Shown here: one piece after another, positions 16,922-25,972 of the stretch
Layout: the number at the start of each line of letters is the position of its first letter
How positions within the stretch are numbered: the stretch's first letter is position 1
The notes under the pieces: model-generated
What the model saw: only the letters and a program-made list of their open reading frames with translations
The model's database searches: none
Told to the model about the DNA's origin: nothing
Program-made: the position numbers and the translations under genes
Assembly (NCBI GenBank): GCA_002748665.1
Contig: PDTB01000032.1
Span: forward strand, 1-42,459
DNA: 42,459 bases
Direction of reading: 5' to 3'
Origin: Dethiosulfovibrio peptidovorans
GTDB taxonomy: Bacteria > Synergistota > Synergistia > Synergistales > Dethiosulfovibrionaceae

Positions 16922-18628
16922 TCACTCTTTGGGCAATCCTTCAGGCACCTCGAAGGGGTCGTCAAGCTCCGATTCTCCGAAACGAGCTACCCGATCAGGA
17001 AAAGCCGTCAACTGAAAACTCAGGGACGCCCAATCATCCCCGGCACACCGATCATCCCGATACGTCAAAACCCATTGATAACAGCAGTTATTGGCATAGG
17101 TCAACCGATAGGCAATCTCGTCCAGATGCTCCTGATCCAGATCGTAGGCTCCTAAAAGACTCAAACGAAAGGAACTCGACAGGCGGAAAGCGAGACGTTG
17201 ATACAACAGGATCTCGTCATCGTAATCATCCCAAGCGTTCCATACACCCTCGACATCCTTTTGAGCGAAAGGCGAAGCCCCGTCAACCCATCGCCTGACA
17301 TAGGCCGTCCCCGCCTCAAAACCACTACGCCCTCTGAAAAGAACACCTACTGTAGCGTCAGTCACCCGTTGATGTTGCTTTCCCCAGGATAGATCGTACC
17401 GAAAATCCCGATACGCTAAATGCCAAAAGGGCTCCCAACTTCCCGAAGGCGCACCGATACGACCGTAGGCCTCTCCTCCTAATTCCAAACGTTCCGTCTC
17501 AGGAAGAGGATTATCAACCTCCTCATAGTGCCCCCACGTGGCCTTAAGGCGAAGGTATTCCCTGGGGTGTTCTGCTGAAAGCCGCCACCATGGGGACGTG
17601 ACGTACACCTCAGGCATTCGCCAGAGACTTCGATTATGAAGACTTCTGAGTCTTTTTTCTCCTCCGAGAGTCTCTCTCTGAGTCCAGCGGACACCGGCTT
17701 CCCAGTCCGTTTCCTTGACCAAAACCCCCCATACAGGAGTGTAAACCTTTCTGTCCTCCCAGGAGCGGTACACCCAAGCAGTTTCTCCGTACACTTGAAG
17801 CCACGGCACCAGTTCCTGCTCAATACGGCCTTTCCATTCCAGCCCCTCATCACTCCATGCCATAGTCGACACCTCAAGGCTCCCATCATCCCAGTACAGA
17901 GACCCCGATAAACCAGCACCGACCCCCTTATCCGAATTGTAGTCAACCTGAGGAAGGAACGCATTTCCCTTCTGATGTTCCTGGAGATTGACCCGATAGT
18001 CAAACGGGTACGTGAAAAGGAGTCGCTCGCCAAGATAGACTTGGGGCGAGGAGATCAGCACCTTATCACCAGGGATAAGCACAAGGCGCTTGGCTTTCAA
18101 TCGGTAATGAGGATGTGGCTGCGGGCATGTAGTAATAAACACACCTTCCCACCGTCCCACCATCGCATCCTCTGAGAGAGGTACGGTCTTCTTAGGCAGC
18201 CAACCTTTTCGACGAGCGGAGGCTACGGTTGCGACCTCAATCTGCTGTCCCTTGAGGTAAACCATCTTCCCCGATTCGTCCAAACGGGCAGATCCTGACG
18301 TCTCATACAGAACACCCTCCCGGGCAGTCAAATCGTACTCGGCATATTGCCCTCGGAGAACACGTCCTCCCGATATCAGGGAGACGCCATTGGCCGCCGA
18401 TGAGGAGGCCTTGACAAGATTTGTGGCAGTGTCAATCTCCAAAGTATCTGCATACACTCGCATCCCCTGATAGCGAAGCACTGCATTCCCATGGGCGTGA
18501 GCCATACCACACGATTCATCGAAGGTCAGCTCATCAGCATCCAACGTCGCCTCAAGAGGCGCTCCCCAGAGAGAGGAGGCCATGACGAGATAGACCACTA
18601 GCGCCCAGAGGAAACGTCGCCCTGCCAT
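16922..18628 (-). CDS. lptD: LptD-like outer-membrane LPS assembly protein
   Basis: A 568-residue exported protein, shorter than enterobacterial LptD (about 780). Signal peptide is MAGRRFLWALVVYLVMASSLWG (written to residue 22 in two parts: MAGRRFLWALVV, YLVMASSLWG). An OstA/LptA-like beta-jellyroll follows (LDADELTFDESCGMAHAHGN, about 28-130). The stretch FITTCPQPHPHYRLKAKRL and PQVYLGERLLFTYPF marks the start of the LptD barrel. The rest is rich in alternating aromatic residues as in a beta-barrel. LptD inserts LPS into the outer leaflet. ATG 18628 follows AGGAAGGGG and overlaps the lptC-like gene by 31 bases. Confidence 0.82.
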   Translation of the reverse strand: MAGRRFLWALVVYLVMASSLWGAPLEATLDADELTFDESCGMAHAHGNAVLRYQGMRVYADTLEIDTATNLVKASSSAANGVSLISGGRVLRGQYAEYDLTAREGVLYETSGSARLDESGKMVYLKGQQIEVATVASARRKGWLPKKTVPLSEDAMVGRWEGVFITTCPQPHPHYRLKAKRLVLIPGDKVLISSPQVYLGERLLFTYPFDYRVNLQEHQKGNAFLPQVDYNSDKGVGAGLSGSLYWDDGSLEVSTMAWSDEGLEWKGRIEQELVPWLQVYGETAWVYRSWEDRKVYTPVWGVLVKETDWEAGVRWTQRETLGGEKRLRSLHNRSLWRMPEVYVTSPWWRLSAEHPREYLRLKATWGHYEEVDNPLPETERLELGGEAYGRIGAPSGSWEPFWHLAYRDFRYDLSWGKQHQRVTDATVGVLFRGRSGFEAGTAYVRRWVDGASPFAQKDVEGVWNAWDDYDDEILLYQRLAFRLSSSFRLSLLGAYDLDQEHLDEIAYRLTYANNCCYQWVLTYRDDRCAGDDWASLSFQLTAFPDRVARFGESELDDPFEVPEGLPKE

Positions 18629-19167
18629 TCCATTACCCCTTCCTCGATACGTACCCTCGACGGAGACCCATCACCCCGCTGTCCCACAAGGCTATACCCA
18701 TCCCCGGAGACCTGAATCCCTTTAGGAAACGACCACAGATCAGGAGAATCGTCACCCCAGAAAATTTCTGGAGCTCTCCATGAAAAAAAACGGTTTTCTC
18801 CTTCATAGGTGCCCGATACAAGGGACAAAAACAGCCGATCTGAAGATTGATCGTATGATCCTCCGGGCGATACGAGCTTCCACGTCGAGCCATCGGGAGC
18901 AGAGCGTCGACCAGATACGGCCTTGAGTTTGTTTGTCCTCCCGAGGCATCTGACAGACCTGACCTCAAAAACCCAGAGATCACTCGAAGCACCTCGGGAA
19001 AAGGTCACATCGTCGAACTCAACCGATGCAGAGACCCTCTCCTCGGCGGGGACATCAAGAGCCAGATCCTTGGAAAGCATGAACGTCAACCCCAACAAAA
19101 CAGCTGTTCCTCCCATGCCGAGCCAGAACTTACCAGACAACGGCAAGGCGCCCTTTCTCGGATACAA
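18598..19167 (-). CDS. LptC-like single-pass periplasmic protein
   Basis: Up to 189 residues. One N-terminal hydrophobic segment (FWLGMGGTAVLLGLTFML) anchors a beta-rich domain with patterns such as SASVEFDDVTFSRG and TWKLVSPGGSYDQSSDRLFL. These resemble LptC/OstA jellyroll repeats (RNA, GGxYD, LxLSxV). LptC links the LptBFG transporter to the periplasmic bridge. Location directly before and overlapping the LptD-like gene supports this. The first codon of the frame is TTG at 19167; TTG 19146 or ATG 19116 are alternatives, and none has a strong ribosome site. The identity comes from fold pattern plus context, so it is less sure than LptD. Confidence 0.6.
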   Translation of the reverse strand: MYPRKGALPLSGKFWLGMGGTAVLLGLTFMLSKDLALDVPAEERVSASVEFDDVTFSRGASSDLWVFEVRSVRCLGRTNKLKAVSGRRSAPDGSTWKLVSPGGSYDQSSDRLFLSLVSGTYEGENRFFSWRAPEIFWGDDSPDLWSFPKGIQVSGDGYSLVGQRGDGSPSRVRIEEGVMEWQGDVSSGR

Positions 19168-20272
19168 CCCGAAGGACCTCGCTTTGCAAGACCCTGATAA
19201 GGATCAACTTCTGTGCCACTGATACCTTGACCTGATCGGCATCCAGCCAACGCAGCTTGTAACCGTCGGCTAAGGACCAACGAAGAGGAGAGCTGTTCAC
19301 TCGCTTCGAAAATGCCGTTCGCCCCTCGGACTGAGCTGACGACGCCAGCATATCAAACATAGCCTCGGCCTCACCCTGAGCCCATAGAGAGAGGAATTGC
19401 TCAACGACCTTCTCCCTGGAAAGACTTTCTCGTTGAATATCGTCTGCCGAAACATTCTTAGAGACTTCGTTTTTCAGCTCAAGCGACAGATCGACGGAGC
19501 GCGGCTCCACGACGGGAATGGGGTCAACTTTCGGCTTCTGAGACACCAGCAGAGGCCCTGGCCCCAACCAGGCTGGAGGTTCGGTCTCCACAATCGGCTC
19601 CTTGGGGGCTTGAGGGTTTAGCTGGGGCTGAGCCTCTCTCTTCACAGGCTCCTTTGGTAACTTAGGAGATACAACCACAGGGAGCTCTACAATCCGGGGC
19701 TCCACCTTTCCGGGATCCGTCTTCGCATCAGAAACACCAAAAGAGGTTCCTGAAAAGGCAAACACCTGCTCAGAACGAATGCCAAGTCCCTTCATCATCA
19801 AGTCAAAGGGACCATCCTGCTTGGGGAAAAAAACCAGTCCCTGCACCACACCCGAGATTGGCTGATCCAGTTTCTTTTCATACGACATCGGGGAAAAACG
19901 CTGGCCGTTACGAGCCGCCAGAAAAACGGTGTTACCTATACCTCCCAGGTTGAGTGGTTTGGGTCCGAAATTATACACGGTCATCAAAAAAGATTCAGCA
20001 TGACCAATCCGAAGCTGCTCTCGAAACGAACGCTTATATGCTTCCTTCTGTTCAGCAGAATATCCCTTGATCAAAGCATCCGATTCCACCCAAGGATCGA
20101 CCAAAGACTCTGGATAGTGGACGAACCACACCAGACAATCCCGTCCCCAATGAAAGGACGTGTTGGCTTCTAAAATATCGACAGCATCCTCCAAAGGGGA
20201 GGCCATTACAGGAGAGGCCATCAAAATCAGGAACATCCCCCAACGGAAAACATGCCGGAATCTCTTGATCAC
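19130..20272 (-). CDS. Uncharacterised exported protein (paralogue family A)
   Basis: A 380-residue exported protein of unknown function. GTG 20272 has AAGGAG about seven bases upstream. Signal peptide: MIKRFRHVFRWGMFLILMAS (20 residues), cut near MASP. The N-terminal domain (about 25-185) contains YNFGPKPLNL, FSPMSYEKKLDQPISG and GLVFFPKQDGPFDL. It aligns by eye with the exported protein at 27859-28608. A Pro-rich linker (about 195-265) is followed by a C-terminal domain (about 290-380) starting REKVVEQFLSLWAQGEAEAM, which recalls NTF2-like or SnoaL-like periplasmic domains. It sits upstream of lptC, 37 bases overlapping, so a role in outer-membrane assembly is possible but unproven. Confidence 0.8.
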   Translation of the reverse strand: MIKRFRHVFRWGMFLILMASPVMASPLEDAVDILEANTSFHWGRDCLVWFVHYPESLVDPWVESDALIKGYSAEQKEAYKRSFREQLRIGHAESFLMTVYNFGPKPLNLGGIGNTVFLAARNGQRFSPMSYEKKLDQPISGVVQGLVFFPKQDGPFDLMMKGLGIRSEQVFAFSGTSFGVSDAKTDPGKVEPRIVELPVVVSPKLPKEPVKREAQPQLNPQAPKEPIVETEPPAWLGPGPLLVSQKPKVDPIPVVEPRSVDLSLELKNEVSKNVSADDIQRESLSREKVVEQFLSLWAQGEAEAMFDMLASSAQSEGRTAFSKRVNSSPLRWSLADGYKLRWLDADQVKVSVAQKLILIRVLQSEVLRVVSEKGRLAVVW

Positions 20273-20295
20273 GGGAATACTCCTTAATTTATTAT

Positions 20296-20751
20296 TCAGA
20301 GCCTAAAATCAATTACAGCGGAAACACCGACACCCTGAACCCGAACAAACCGCTGAAGAGGGTTGACCGAGTCCACCGGGATCAGAATTTTCACCCTGAA
20401 ACGATTTTTAAAAGACGTTTCAAGCGCAGCAACTGCTCGAACTCGTGATACCCCGTCTTTTCGAGGGCCAGCTACCTGGGCAGCTCCAATCCTGGTCCCA
20501 CTTCCCAGGGACACGATGGGAACCACCTTGGTATGCCCTTGAACTTTGGCTCCCCGATTGAGAGTCACAGTGTTAATGAATTTGTTAATAGGATCAGCGA
20601 TCTGGTCGATCACAAATCCACCGATAGCTACCCCGGCGACATCCTTGAGAATATCTTCCAGATCCACAGCCCAGGCAGGAGCCCCCAGCCCAACACTTGT
20701 TAAAGCGACGGCCCCCACGACAAAACGCTTTAACGACGATAAAGCGGTCAT
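20296..20751 (-). CDS. Uncharacterised small exported protein
   Basis: A 151-residue protein with a signal peptide ending near GAPAWAVDLED. The mature part has a Gly/Ala-rich hydrophobic stretch (KDVAGVAIGGFVIDQIADP) and a beta-rich C-terminus (TRIGAAQVAGP, RFRVKILIPVDSVNPLQRF, VQGVGVSAVIDFRL). I recognise no family. ATG 20751 overlaps the stop of the preceding gene by four bases (ATGA), and the next gene starts 23 bases on, so it belongs to the operon leading to lptC and lptD. Confidence 0.75.
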   Translation of the reverse strand: MTALSSLKRFVVGAVALTSVGLGAPAWAVDLEDILKDVAGVAIGGFVIDQIADPINKFINTVTLNRGAKVQGHTKVVPIVSLGSGTRIGAAQVAGPRKDGVSRVRAVAALETSFKNRFRVKILIPVDSVNPLQRFVRVQGVGVSAVIDFRL

Positions 20752-21752
20752 AGATTATCAACCTCGCTCTCGGAGGGGGCTACATCTTTTGAAACGATCT
20801 CACCGGTCGGGATCATGTTTCGCAGACCATCTGGAACGGAGTACCCGAGAACAGAAACGGATTCGGGAACTTCCAGGTGAAACACGGTGCCTTCAGGCAC
20901 CTCTTTCACGTCCCCACGAACCAAAAAACCTCCAGCCAAACCGAGAGGGCCTAAAAGGATGGCTCCAGCAAGGCTTCCTCCGACAGCGGCTATCTGGGCC
21001 CTCTCAGCTTGGGCCGCCTTGGTCGCAACCTCCCCCACCGAGACCGGTAAGGAACCCGGCGCAGGAGGCAACAGACGCTCCAAAGCAAAAATGACCTCAC
21101 CAGGTCGCCCAAAACTCCTGGGCTTCTTCACTTTGGAAGCAGTACCCTCGACCAACGTACCCTTCGGAGCCACCAAAACTTCTCTGACAAAAAGGCTATC
21201 TGTCAGGGCTCCACGTACAACATCCCCCACGGTAACGGTGGAGGGCGAAATAGTTTGAGATAAGGCCACACGAATCACGGTTCCTGCAGGAACCGTGACG
21301 GATTCCCATTGAACCGGGTCGGAGACTAACAACCCCAGAAGCCGTTCCAAACGCATAGCCAAAGGACCTTCTCCCTTGGACTCTCCCTCAAGCAAAGTCT
21401 CCAAACCGGCCAATCTCTTGACCACCGGTCTTGATGGGTGGCTGCGTTGCTCGGTGATCCACTCGGCAACAGCCAGTTTAAACAAAAGAGACGGCTGAGA
21501 TGGCGTTCCTTCTTCAACAAAATTGATCACAGCGGCCTGACGCTCAGCCACAGTCCCAGGAAGCTCCCGACCAAACAGGGATTGTTCCAAGCCGCTCAGA
21601 CGCTCGATGAGACCACCGGGACGAACCTCGCCATACACTTCCTGTTCCATGTCTCCGAGTCGCTGAAAAACCGGAGTCTGATCCGCCCAAGCCACCCCGA
21701 GCAACGTCAGGGAGAACAACATTCCCGCCAAAAATATCACATATCGTCTCAT
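20748..21752 (-). CDS. Uncharacterised exported repeat protein
   Basis: A 334-residue protein with a signal peptide (MRRYVIFLAGMLFSLTLLGV, then AWA). Residues about 30-75 hold two tandem 20-residue repeats, LGDMEQEVYGEVRPGGLIER and LSGLEQSLFGRELPGTVAER. A diverged third copy starts LAGLETLLEGESKGEGPL. The central region has a beta-rich domain (VPAGTVIRVALSQTISPSTV, VAPKGTLVEGTASKV) reminiscent of SAF-like or conjugal TrbI-like barrels. It also has a Gly-rich hydrophobic stretch (AAVGGSLAGAILLGPLGLAG). Function is unknown. It is the first gene of the operon ending with lptD. Confidence 0.78.
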   Translation of the reverse strand: MRRYVIFLAGMLFSLTLLGVAWADQTPVFQRLGDMEQEVYGEVRPGGLIERLSGLEQSLFGRELPGTVAERQAAVINFVEEGTPSQPSLLFKLAVAEWITEQRSHPSRPVVKRLAGLETLLEGESKGEGPLAMRLERLLGLLVSDPVQWESVTVPAGTVIRVALSQTISPSTVTVGDVVRGALTDSLFVREVLVAPKGTLVEGTASKVKKPRSFGRPGEVIFALERLLPPAPGSLPVSVGEVATKAAQAERAQIAAVGGSLAGAILLGPLGLAGGFLVRGDVKEVPEGTVFHLEVPESVSVLGYSVPDGLRNMIPTGEIVSKDVAPSESEVDNL

Positions 21753-21834
21753 CTCTTATGATGCCCCCTTTAAGGCTAAAAATCGAACGTCTCCCAATCT
21801 CAAAAAGAGAGACCTCGACCAACACAAAACAAAA

Positions 21835-21864
21835 AGGCCGGGCCAGAAAAACTGGCCCATGCCT
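21835..21864 (-). terminator. Rho-independent terminator after LysM/M23 gene
   Basis: On the minus strand GGGCCAG / CTGGCCC (21840-21846 with 21852-21858), extended by AGGC/GCCT, runs into TTTTTGTTTTG. It lies 32 bases after the stop of the M23 gene and separates it from the operon starting at 21752. Confidence 0.8.
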
Positions 21865-21895
21865 AGATTATACCAAACAGAGGGGACACACGTCC

Positions 21896-23383
21896 TCATC
21901 GAAGATATTTAAGAGGGTTTCTGGGTTTATTGTGAATTCGAACCTCAAAGTGGAGATGAGGACCGGTGGAACGCCCACTGGTTCCAACTGATGCTACGAC
22001 AGTGCCGGTAGAGACTCTTTTCCCTTTACGAACGTACAACCTTTGACAGTGAGCATATAAGGTGCTATGCGTACTATCATGACGGATAACTACCACTCGA
22101 CCATACCCGCCCATCCATCCAGAATAGACGACGACGCCCGACCCAGCTGCTCTGATTTTAGTATGTCTTGACGCCTTAATATCAATTCCCGTATGGAAGG
22201 ATCGCCTTCGTGTCAGAGGATGACGACGCCATCCAAAGGGGCTGTTAATACGCCCCCTAACTGGCCACCTGAACGAACGGCTTCGTCGCGAGACCGCCTT
22301 CTTCGAACCGACGGAACCGGAAGAACGGTAGTTATTGGCCGCCTGACTCGCACCTGGAAGAAACAATACCTGGCCGACCGACACGCGTTTTTTCTTATTG
22401 AGCTTATTGATCTCCATAACCTTTTCGATACCTACCGAGTATGCGGCGGAGATCTTGCCCAGAGTATCTCCCTTTTTCACCGTGTAGAAGAGGCCATCCT
22501 GATTAGGGACCTTCAAGGTAATTCCAGGCTTCAGGGAATCAGGATCTTTGAGATTGTTGGCACCAAAAAGGGTATCGATAGTTACATTGAACTTATTGGC
22601 AATGCCCCAAAGGCTGTCACCTTTTTTCACCGTATACTTTTTAACGAGGAGGGGAACCATCCTCTCCTTACGTGCCTTGATCTTGGCTTGACGCCGACGG
22701 ACCTCTTTCAACGTCGCAGACACGTCCGCTGGAGATCGGGGAATAAGCAAAATCTGCCCTAAAGAGAGACGATCAGGGTTTTGTAAAGCATTGGCTTTTA
22801 CGATATCTTCTTGGCGGAGGCCAGCACTCTGGGCCAAGTTATAGAGAGTGTCTCCGGCACGAACGGACCGCTCAACCCATTCAACGACCACCTCATCCAA
22901 GGTTATTCCTTGCATGACATCTGCCTTACCAGGCCCCTGAACGATGTCCTTATGCATAAAAGAGGACGAGGGATTGGGATTAAAGCGATCCAGGCCCAAG
23001 GTTTTTTCTGATCTCCCTTTGTCCATGTCCTGACCAGACAAGGGGTACAAATCCTCCTCAGGAATTACCTGATCCAAAACCAGGTTTCCTTCCTGATACA
23101 CGGGTTCCACAGGAATTGGACCAATGCCCCCGGAGTCATCATACACCTCAGGGAGATCTGTCAAGGCTGCAAAAGAACTGGACATGTCTACAACTACAAA
23201 CCGACAAGGCACCTGCTCTTTAAAGACAGGGCAAACTGCCGAGGCACACCCCCAGCCCTCTCCTGAACGATGCCCAGCGGCCAGAGTCAAAAACGATGCA
23301 CCGAAAACAGTTACGCCAAGAACAGCGAGAAACCCTATATGCCATGAAGACCTCGAAGGATCTTTGCTCACATTGAACCACAC
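21896..23383 (-). CDS. LysM-repeat M23 metallopeptidase
   Basis: A 495-residue exported wall peptidase. An N-terminal hydrophobic segment (IGFLAVLGVTVFGASFLTL) is followed by a low-complexity region. Three LysM domains follow, centred on VRAGDTLYNLAQSAGL, VKKGDSLWGIANKFNV and VKKGDTLGKISAAYSV. The C-terminal M23 domain (about 370-495) has the zinc motifs SFHTGIDIKA, LYAHCQRL and GPHLHFEVRI. It should bind peptidoglycan and cleave peptide cross-links. The ending NPLKYLR matches that of the EnvC-like protein (NPLKYL), suggesting a shared origin of the two catalytic domains. GTG 23383 or GTG 23371 could be the start; both have A/G-rich sites. Confidence 0.93.
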   Translation of the reverse strand: MWFNVSKDPSRSSWHIGFLAVLGVTVFGASFLTLAAGHRSGEGWGCASAVCPVFKEQVPCRFVVVDMSSSFAALTDLPEVYDDSGGIGPIPVEPVYQEGNLVLDQVIPEEDLYPLSGQDMDKGRSEKTLGLDRFNPNPSSSFMHKDIVQGPGKADVMQGITLDEVVVEWVERSVRAGDTLYNLAQSAGLRQEDIVKANALQNPDRLSLGQILLIPRSPADVSATLKEVRRRQAKIKARKERMVPLLVKKYTVKKGDSLWGIANKFNVTIDTLFGANNLKDPDSLKPGITLKVPNQDGLFYTVKKGDTLGKISAAYSVGIEKVMEINKLNKKKRVSVGQVLFLPGASQAANNYRSSGSVGSKKAVSRRSRSFRWPVRGRINSPFGWRRHPLTRRRSFHTGIDIKASRHTKIRAAGSGVVVYSGWMGGYGRVVVIRHDSTHSTLYAHCQRLYVRKGKRVSTGTVVASVGTSGRSTGPHLHFEVRIHNKPRNPLKYLR

Positions 23384-23474
23384 TCCCTATTCCCTCTTAC
23401 AGCACAAAGCCGTTCTTTTTACAATAAACGTCTTCCGCTTAAAAGGCAACCCCACTTTTGTTCATCAGGGAACG

Positions 23475-24824
23475 TTAGGACATCTTGATCCCTTGAAGAA
23501 AATCTCTATTCGTCTCTGTCTTTTTAAGACGACCTAGAATGAGATTCAGAACCCCAGCTTCGTCAACCCCAGAGAGCTTTCGACGGAGAGCCCATAACCT
23601 CTGGAGATCCTCCTCAGGAAGAAGCAAATCCTCTCGACGAGTTCCTGAACGTACGATATCCACAGCAGGAAACGTCCGCTGTTCCGCCAACTTCCGAGAC
23701 AGGTGGATCTCCATGTTACCCGTCCCTTTAAATTCCTCGTAAATCACGTCGTCCATACGACTTCCGGTCTCTACCAGGGCTGTGCCAATGATAGTTAAGC
23801 TGCCGCCCTCCTCGATATTTCGAGCAGCTCCGAAAAAACGCTTTGGGAAGTAGAGAGCTGCTGGATCCATCCCACCAGAGAGAGTACGTCCCGAAGGAGG
23901 AATCGTCAGATTGGAGGCCCGGGCGAGTCGGGAGATGGAATCGAGAAGGAGAACCACATCCTTGCCGGCCTCCACCAAGCGCTTGGCCTTTTCCAAAGCC
24001 AGATTAGCCACACGCATATGTTCCTCGGCCGGACGATCAAAGGTCGAGGCGATAATCTCTCCGTCCACCGATCGAGATATATCTGTAACCTCTTCAGGAC
24101 GTTCATCGATGAGAAGCATCATAAGGATACTGTCGGGATGGTTTACCGTTATTGAATTGGCCAGATCCTTCAGAATGGTCGTCTTTCCCGCCTTAGGAGG
24201 CGACACCACTAAGGAACGCTGCCCCTTCCCTATGGGAGAGAAAAGGTCGATGATTCGGCTCGAAAGTCTCTTGCTCTCAGTCTCAAGGACGAGTTTTTCA
24301 TTGGGAAAGATTGGAGTGAGTTGAGCAAAATGGGGGCGATGTTTTGCTGCTTCGGGATCGGTAAAATTGACGACCTCAACTCGTAGCAGTGCTTCGTAGT
24401 GCTCCTGTTCCCGAGGTTTTCGAACCATTCCCCAGATTACGTCGGCATTTCTGAGGCCAAAACGGCGTATTTGCGATGCGGATACGTAGATATCGTGATC
24501 ACTGGGAAGAAGCCCCTTAGGACGGAGAAAACCGTACCCATCGCTGAGAATCTCGAGAGTTCCGCCACCGAAACGAGTCTTCATACGCTTGGCTTGTCCT
24601 TCAAGGATAGCCAAGATCAGATCATCCTTGCGAAGGGTAGAGATCCCAGACAGATCGTCCTCTTTAGCAATCTGTCGAAGCTCGGGAATTGTCAGAGCCG
24701 CTAATTTTCCGTAAGAAAACCTAGGGTTGGGAGGAGATTTCCGAGGAATTCGCTCTGTTTCTATCCTGGACGAATCAAGGACTGCAGGGATGGTCTGGGC
24801 CACGCTTTTTTCTTCTGGGGTCAT
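23475..24824 (-). CDS. rho: Transcription termination factor Rho
   Basis: A 449-residue hexameric RNA helicase. An N-terminal extension (about 35 residues) precedes the Rho_N domain ([20 protein letters not shown]). The RNA-binding cold-shock-like domain reads [20 protein letters not shown]. The ATPase domain has Walker [15 protein letters not shown], Walker [16 protein letters not shown] and the Q/R-loop segment [20 protein letters not shown]. It releases untranslated transcripts. ATG 24824 has AGAGGAT upstream and lies 16 bases after the small membrane-protein gene, so the two may be co-transcribed. Confidence 0.97.
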   Translation of the reverse strand: MTPEEKSVAQTIPAVLDSSRIETERIPRKSPPNPRFSYGKLAALTIPELRQIAKEDDLSGISTLRKDDLILAILEGQAKRMKTRFGGGTLEILSDGYGFLRPKGLLPSDHDIYVSASQIRRFGLRNADVIWGMVRKPREQEHYEALLRVEVVNFTDPEAAKHRPHFAQLTPIFPNEKLVLETESKRLSSRIIDLFSPIGKGQRSLVVSPPKAGKTTILKDLANSITVNHPDSILMMLLIDERPEEVTDISRSVDGEIIASTFDRPAEEHMRVANLALEKAKRLVEAGKDVVLLLDSISRLARASNLTIPPSGRTLSGGMDPAALYFPKRFFGAARNIEEGGSLTIIGTALVETGSRMDDVIYEEFKGTGNMEIHLSRKLAEQRTFPAVDIVRSGTRREDLLLPEEDLQRLWALRRKLSGVDEAGVLNLILGRLKKTETNRDFLQGIKMS

Positions 24825-24840
24825 TTCGGACTGGATCCTC

Positions 24841-25356
24841 TCATTGTGAATTTAGAACAGAACCGTGAGCCTCCACGATATCGAAGGCCATTCGGCGAAC
24901 CAAGCGATCGTTCAGGTCCACTTGAACAAAGTAGCTCCCTATAGGTAAGGGAGTCCCATCTTCTTGGAGAAGGTAAAACATGCGATCTTTATCAACGCTG
25001 TCCAAAATCTGTATTTCGTCGTAAATTATTTGATCCCGGAAATACCACCTAAACCGAATTTCATCTTCTCCGTTTCCACCGACGGTATTAACCAACACGC
25101 AGAGCTGGCGTACACCATACCCAAATCGATCACCCACACCGTAGGGGACCCCTGCATCGTCTACATCGATACAGACCACAGTCCGGTCAACCCAAGCAGC
25201 ACCGAGGGGACCTTTGTGGAAGCCGATCCACAGGAAAAACAGGACAAAAAATGCGATAGAGGTGAATATGAAGAGGACGAAGAACTTTCCGCTTTTCAAC
25301 GATGACACACCATTCTCAGTCGAACTGGTCCAGAAAGGAGAAGGAATAATTCCCAT
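24841..25356 (-). CDS. Uncharacterised single-pass membrane protein
   Basis: About 171 residues with one transmembrane segment (FFVLFIFTSIAFFVLFFLWI) and an extracytoplasmic beta-rich domain with GYGVRQLCVLVNTVGGNGED, DEIRFRWYFRDQIIYDE and PIGSYFVQVDLNDRL. The shape suggests an Ig-like or ligand-sensing domain, but I recognise no family. The longer open frame extends to 25731 only because it mirrors the ECF S gene, so the start is placed at ATG 25356. GTG 25308 or TTG 25299 are alternatives and none has a clear ribosome site. Located immediately before rho. Confidence 0.65.
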   Translation of the reverse strand: MGIIPSPFWTSSTENGVSSLKSGKFFVLFIFTSIAFFVLFFLWIGFHKGPLGAAWVDRTVVCIDVDDAGVPYGVGDRFGYGVRQLCVLVNTVGGNGEDEIRFRWYFRDQIIYDEIQILDSVDKDRMFYLLQEDGTPLPIGSYFVQVDLNDRLVRRMAFDIVEAHGSVLNSQ

Positions 25357-25483
25357 CTGGATCGGGCCAAGCGGGATACCAAAGAGTATATTGGACACAT
25401 GATCGGATTGACAAGAGCGATAGTACCAGAAACCCCCAGGATAAGGCAAGAGGGAGAACCTTCCCCAGAAAGGAGAATTCCAC

Positions 25484-25972
25484 ATGCGTAAAGACATAAC
25501 ACGGTCCATAGCACTCGGAGCTCTCGGCATCGCCATGGTCGCAGGAGCCACAATATTAAGTGTTCCTGTCCCAGGATTTCGGCTATATTTTAACTTAGGC
25601 GAGGGTATCATATACACCGTCGCCATCCTACTGGGCCCCCGACTGGGCTGTATCTGCGGAGGTCTGGGGGCCGCTTTGGCTGACCTCATTCTAGGGTATC
25701 CCCTCTGGGCCCCCCTCACCCTGCTTATCAAGGGCCTAGAGGGCTATGCCGTCGGCAGCTTGGCACCCAAAGGACGTATTCGAGCTCTGGCCACAGGAGC
25801 AGCCATCATGGCTGGAGGGTACTCTCTCTCGGCAGGACTGCTCTACGGCTGGGCAGCTGCCCCCATTGAACTGGGCACCGATATCATACAGACCGGCATA
25901 GGAGCTGCCATAGCACTTCCTCTGTCCACCGTTCTTCGTCACAGAATTCTTTCGAAGAAGCTGACCGATTAA
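25484..25972 (+). CDS. ECF transporter S component (substrate-binding membrane subunit)
   Basis: A 162-residue membrane protein with five to six hydrophobic helices. The core YFNLGEGIIYTVAILLGPRL, GLGAALADLILGYPLWAPL and TLLIKGLEGYAVGSL matches the HmpT/YpaA-like ECF S family (the conserved GD-x-G-YP-x-WAP-x-T-x-IKG pattern). Such subunits bind a vitamin or precursor and work with a shared EcfT-EcfA module, which is not in this window. The substrate cannot be read from sequence. ATG 25484 has GAAAGGAG nine bases upstream. It is divergent from the gene before rho and converges on the DUF4392 gene with a four-base stop overlap. Confidence 0.85.
   Translation: MRKDITRSIALGALGIAMVAGATILSVPVPGFRLYFNLGEGIIYTVAILLGPRLGCICGGLGAALADLILGYPLWAPLTLLIKGLEGYAVGSLAPKGRIRALATGAAIMAGGYSLSAGLLYGWAAAPIELGTDIIQTGIGAAIALPLSTVLRHRILSKKLTD

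Noticed and set aside
16322-25420. Shared TTGACA-N5-GATAG motif upstream of greA and the ECF S gene
   Set aside because: The spacing cannot be a sigma-70 promoter and two occurrences are too few to claim an operator.
25380-25483. Vitamin riboswitch upstream of the ECF S component
   Set aside because: No TPP, FMN, THF or preQ1 consensus elements could be recognised. A covariance search would be needed to exclude a divergent one.
25357-25731. N-terminal extension of the membrane protein before rho
   Set aside because: The residues are an antisense reading of the ECF S gene and have no membrane-protein or signal character; the real start lies at or after 25356.
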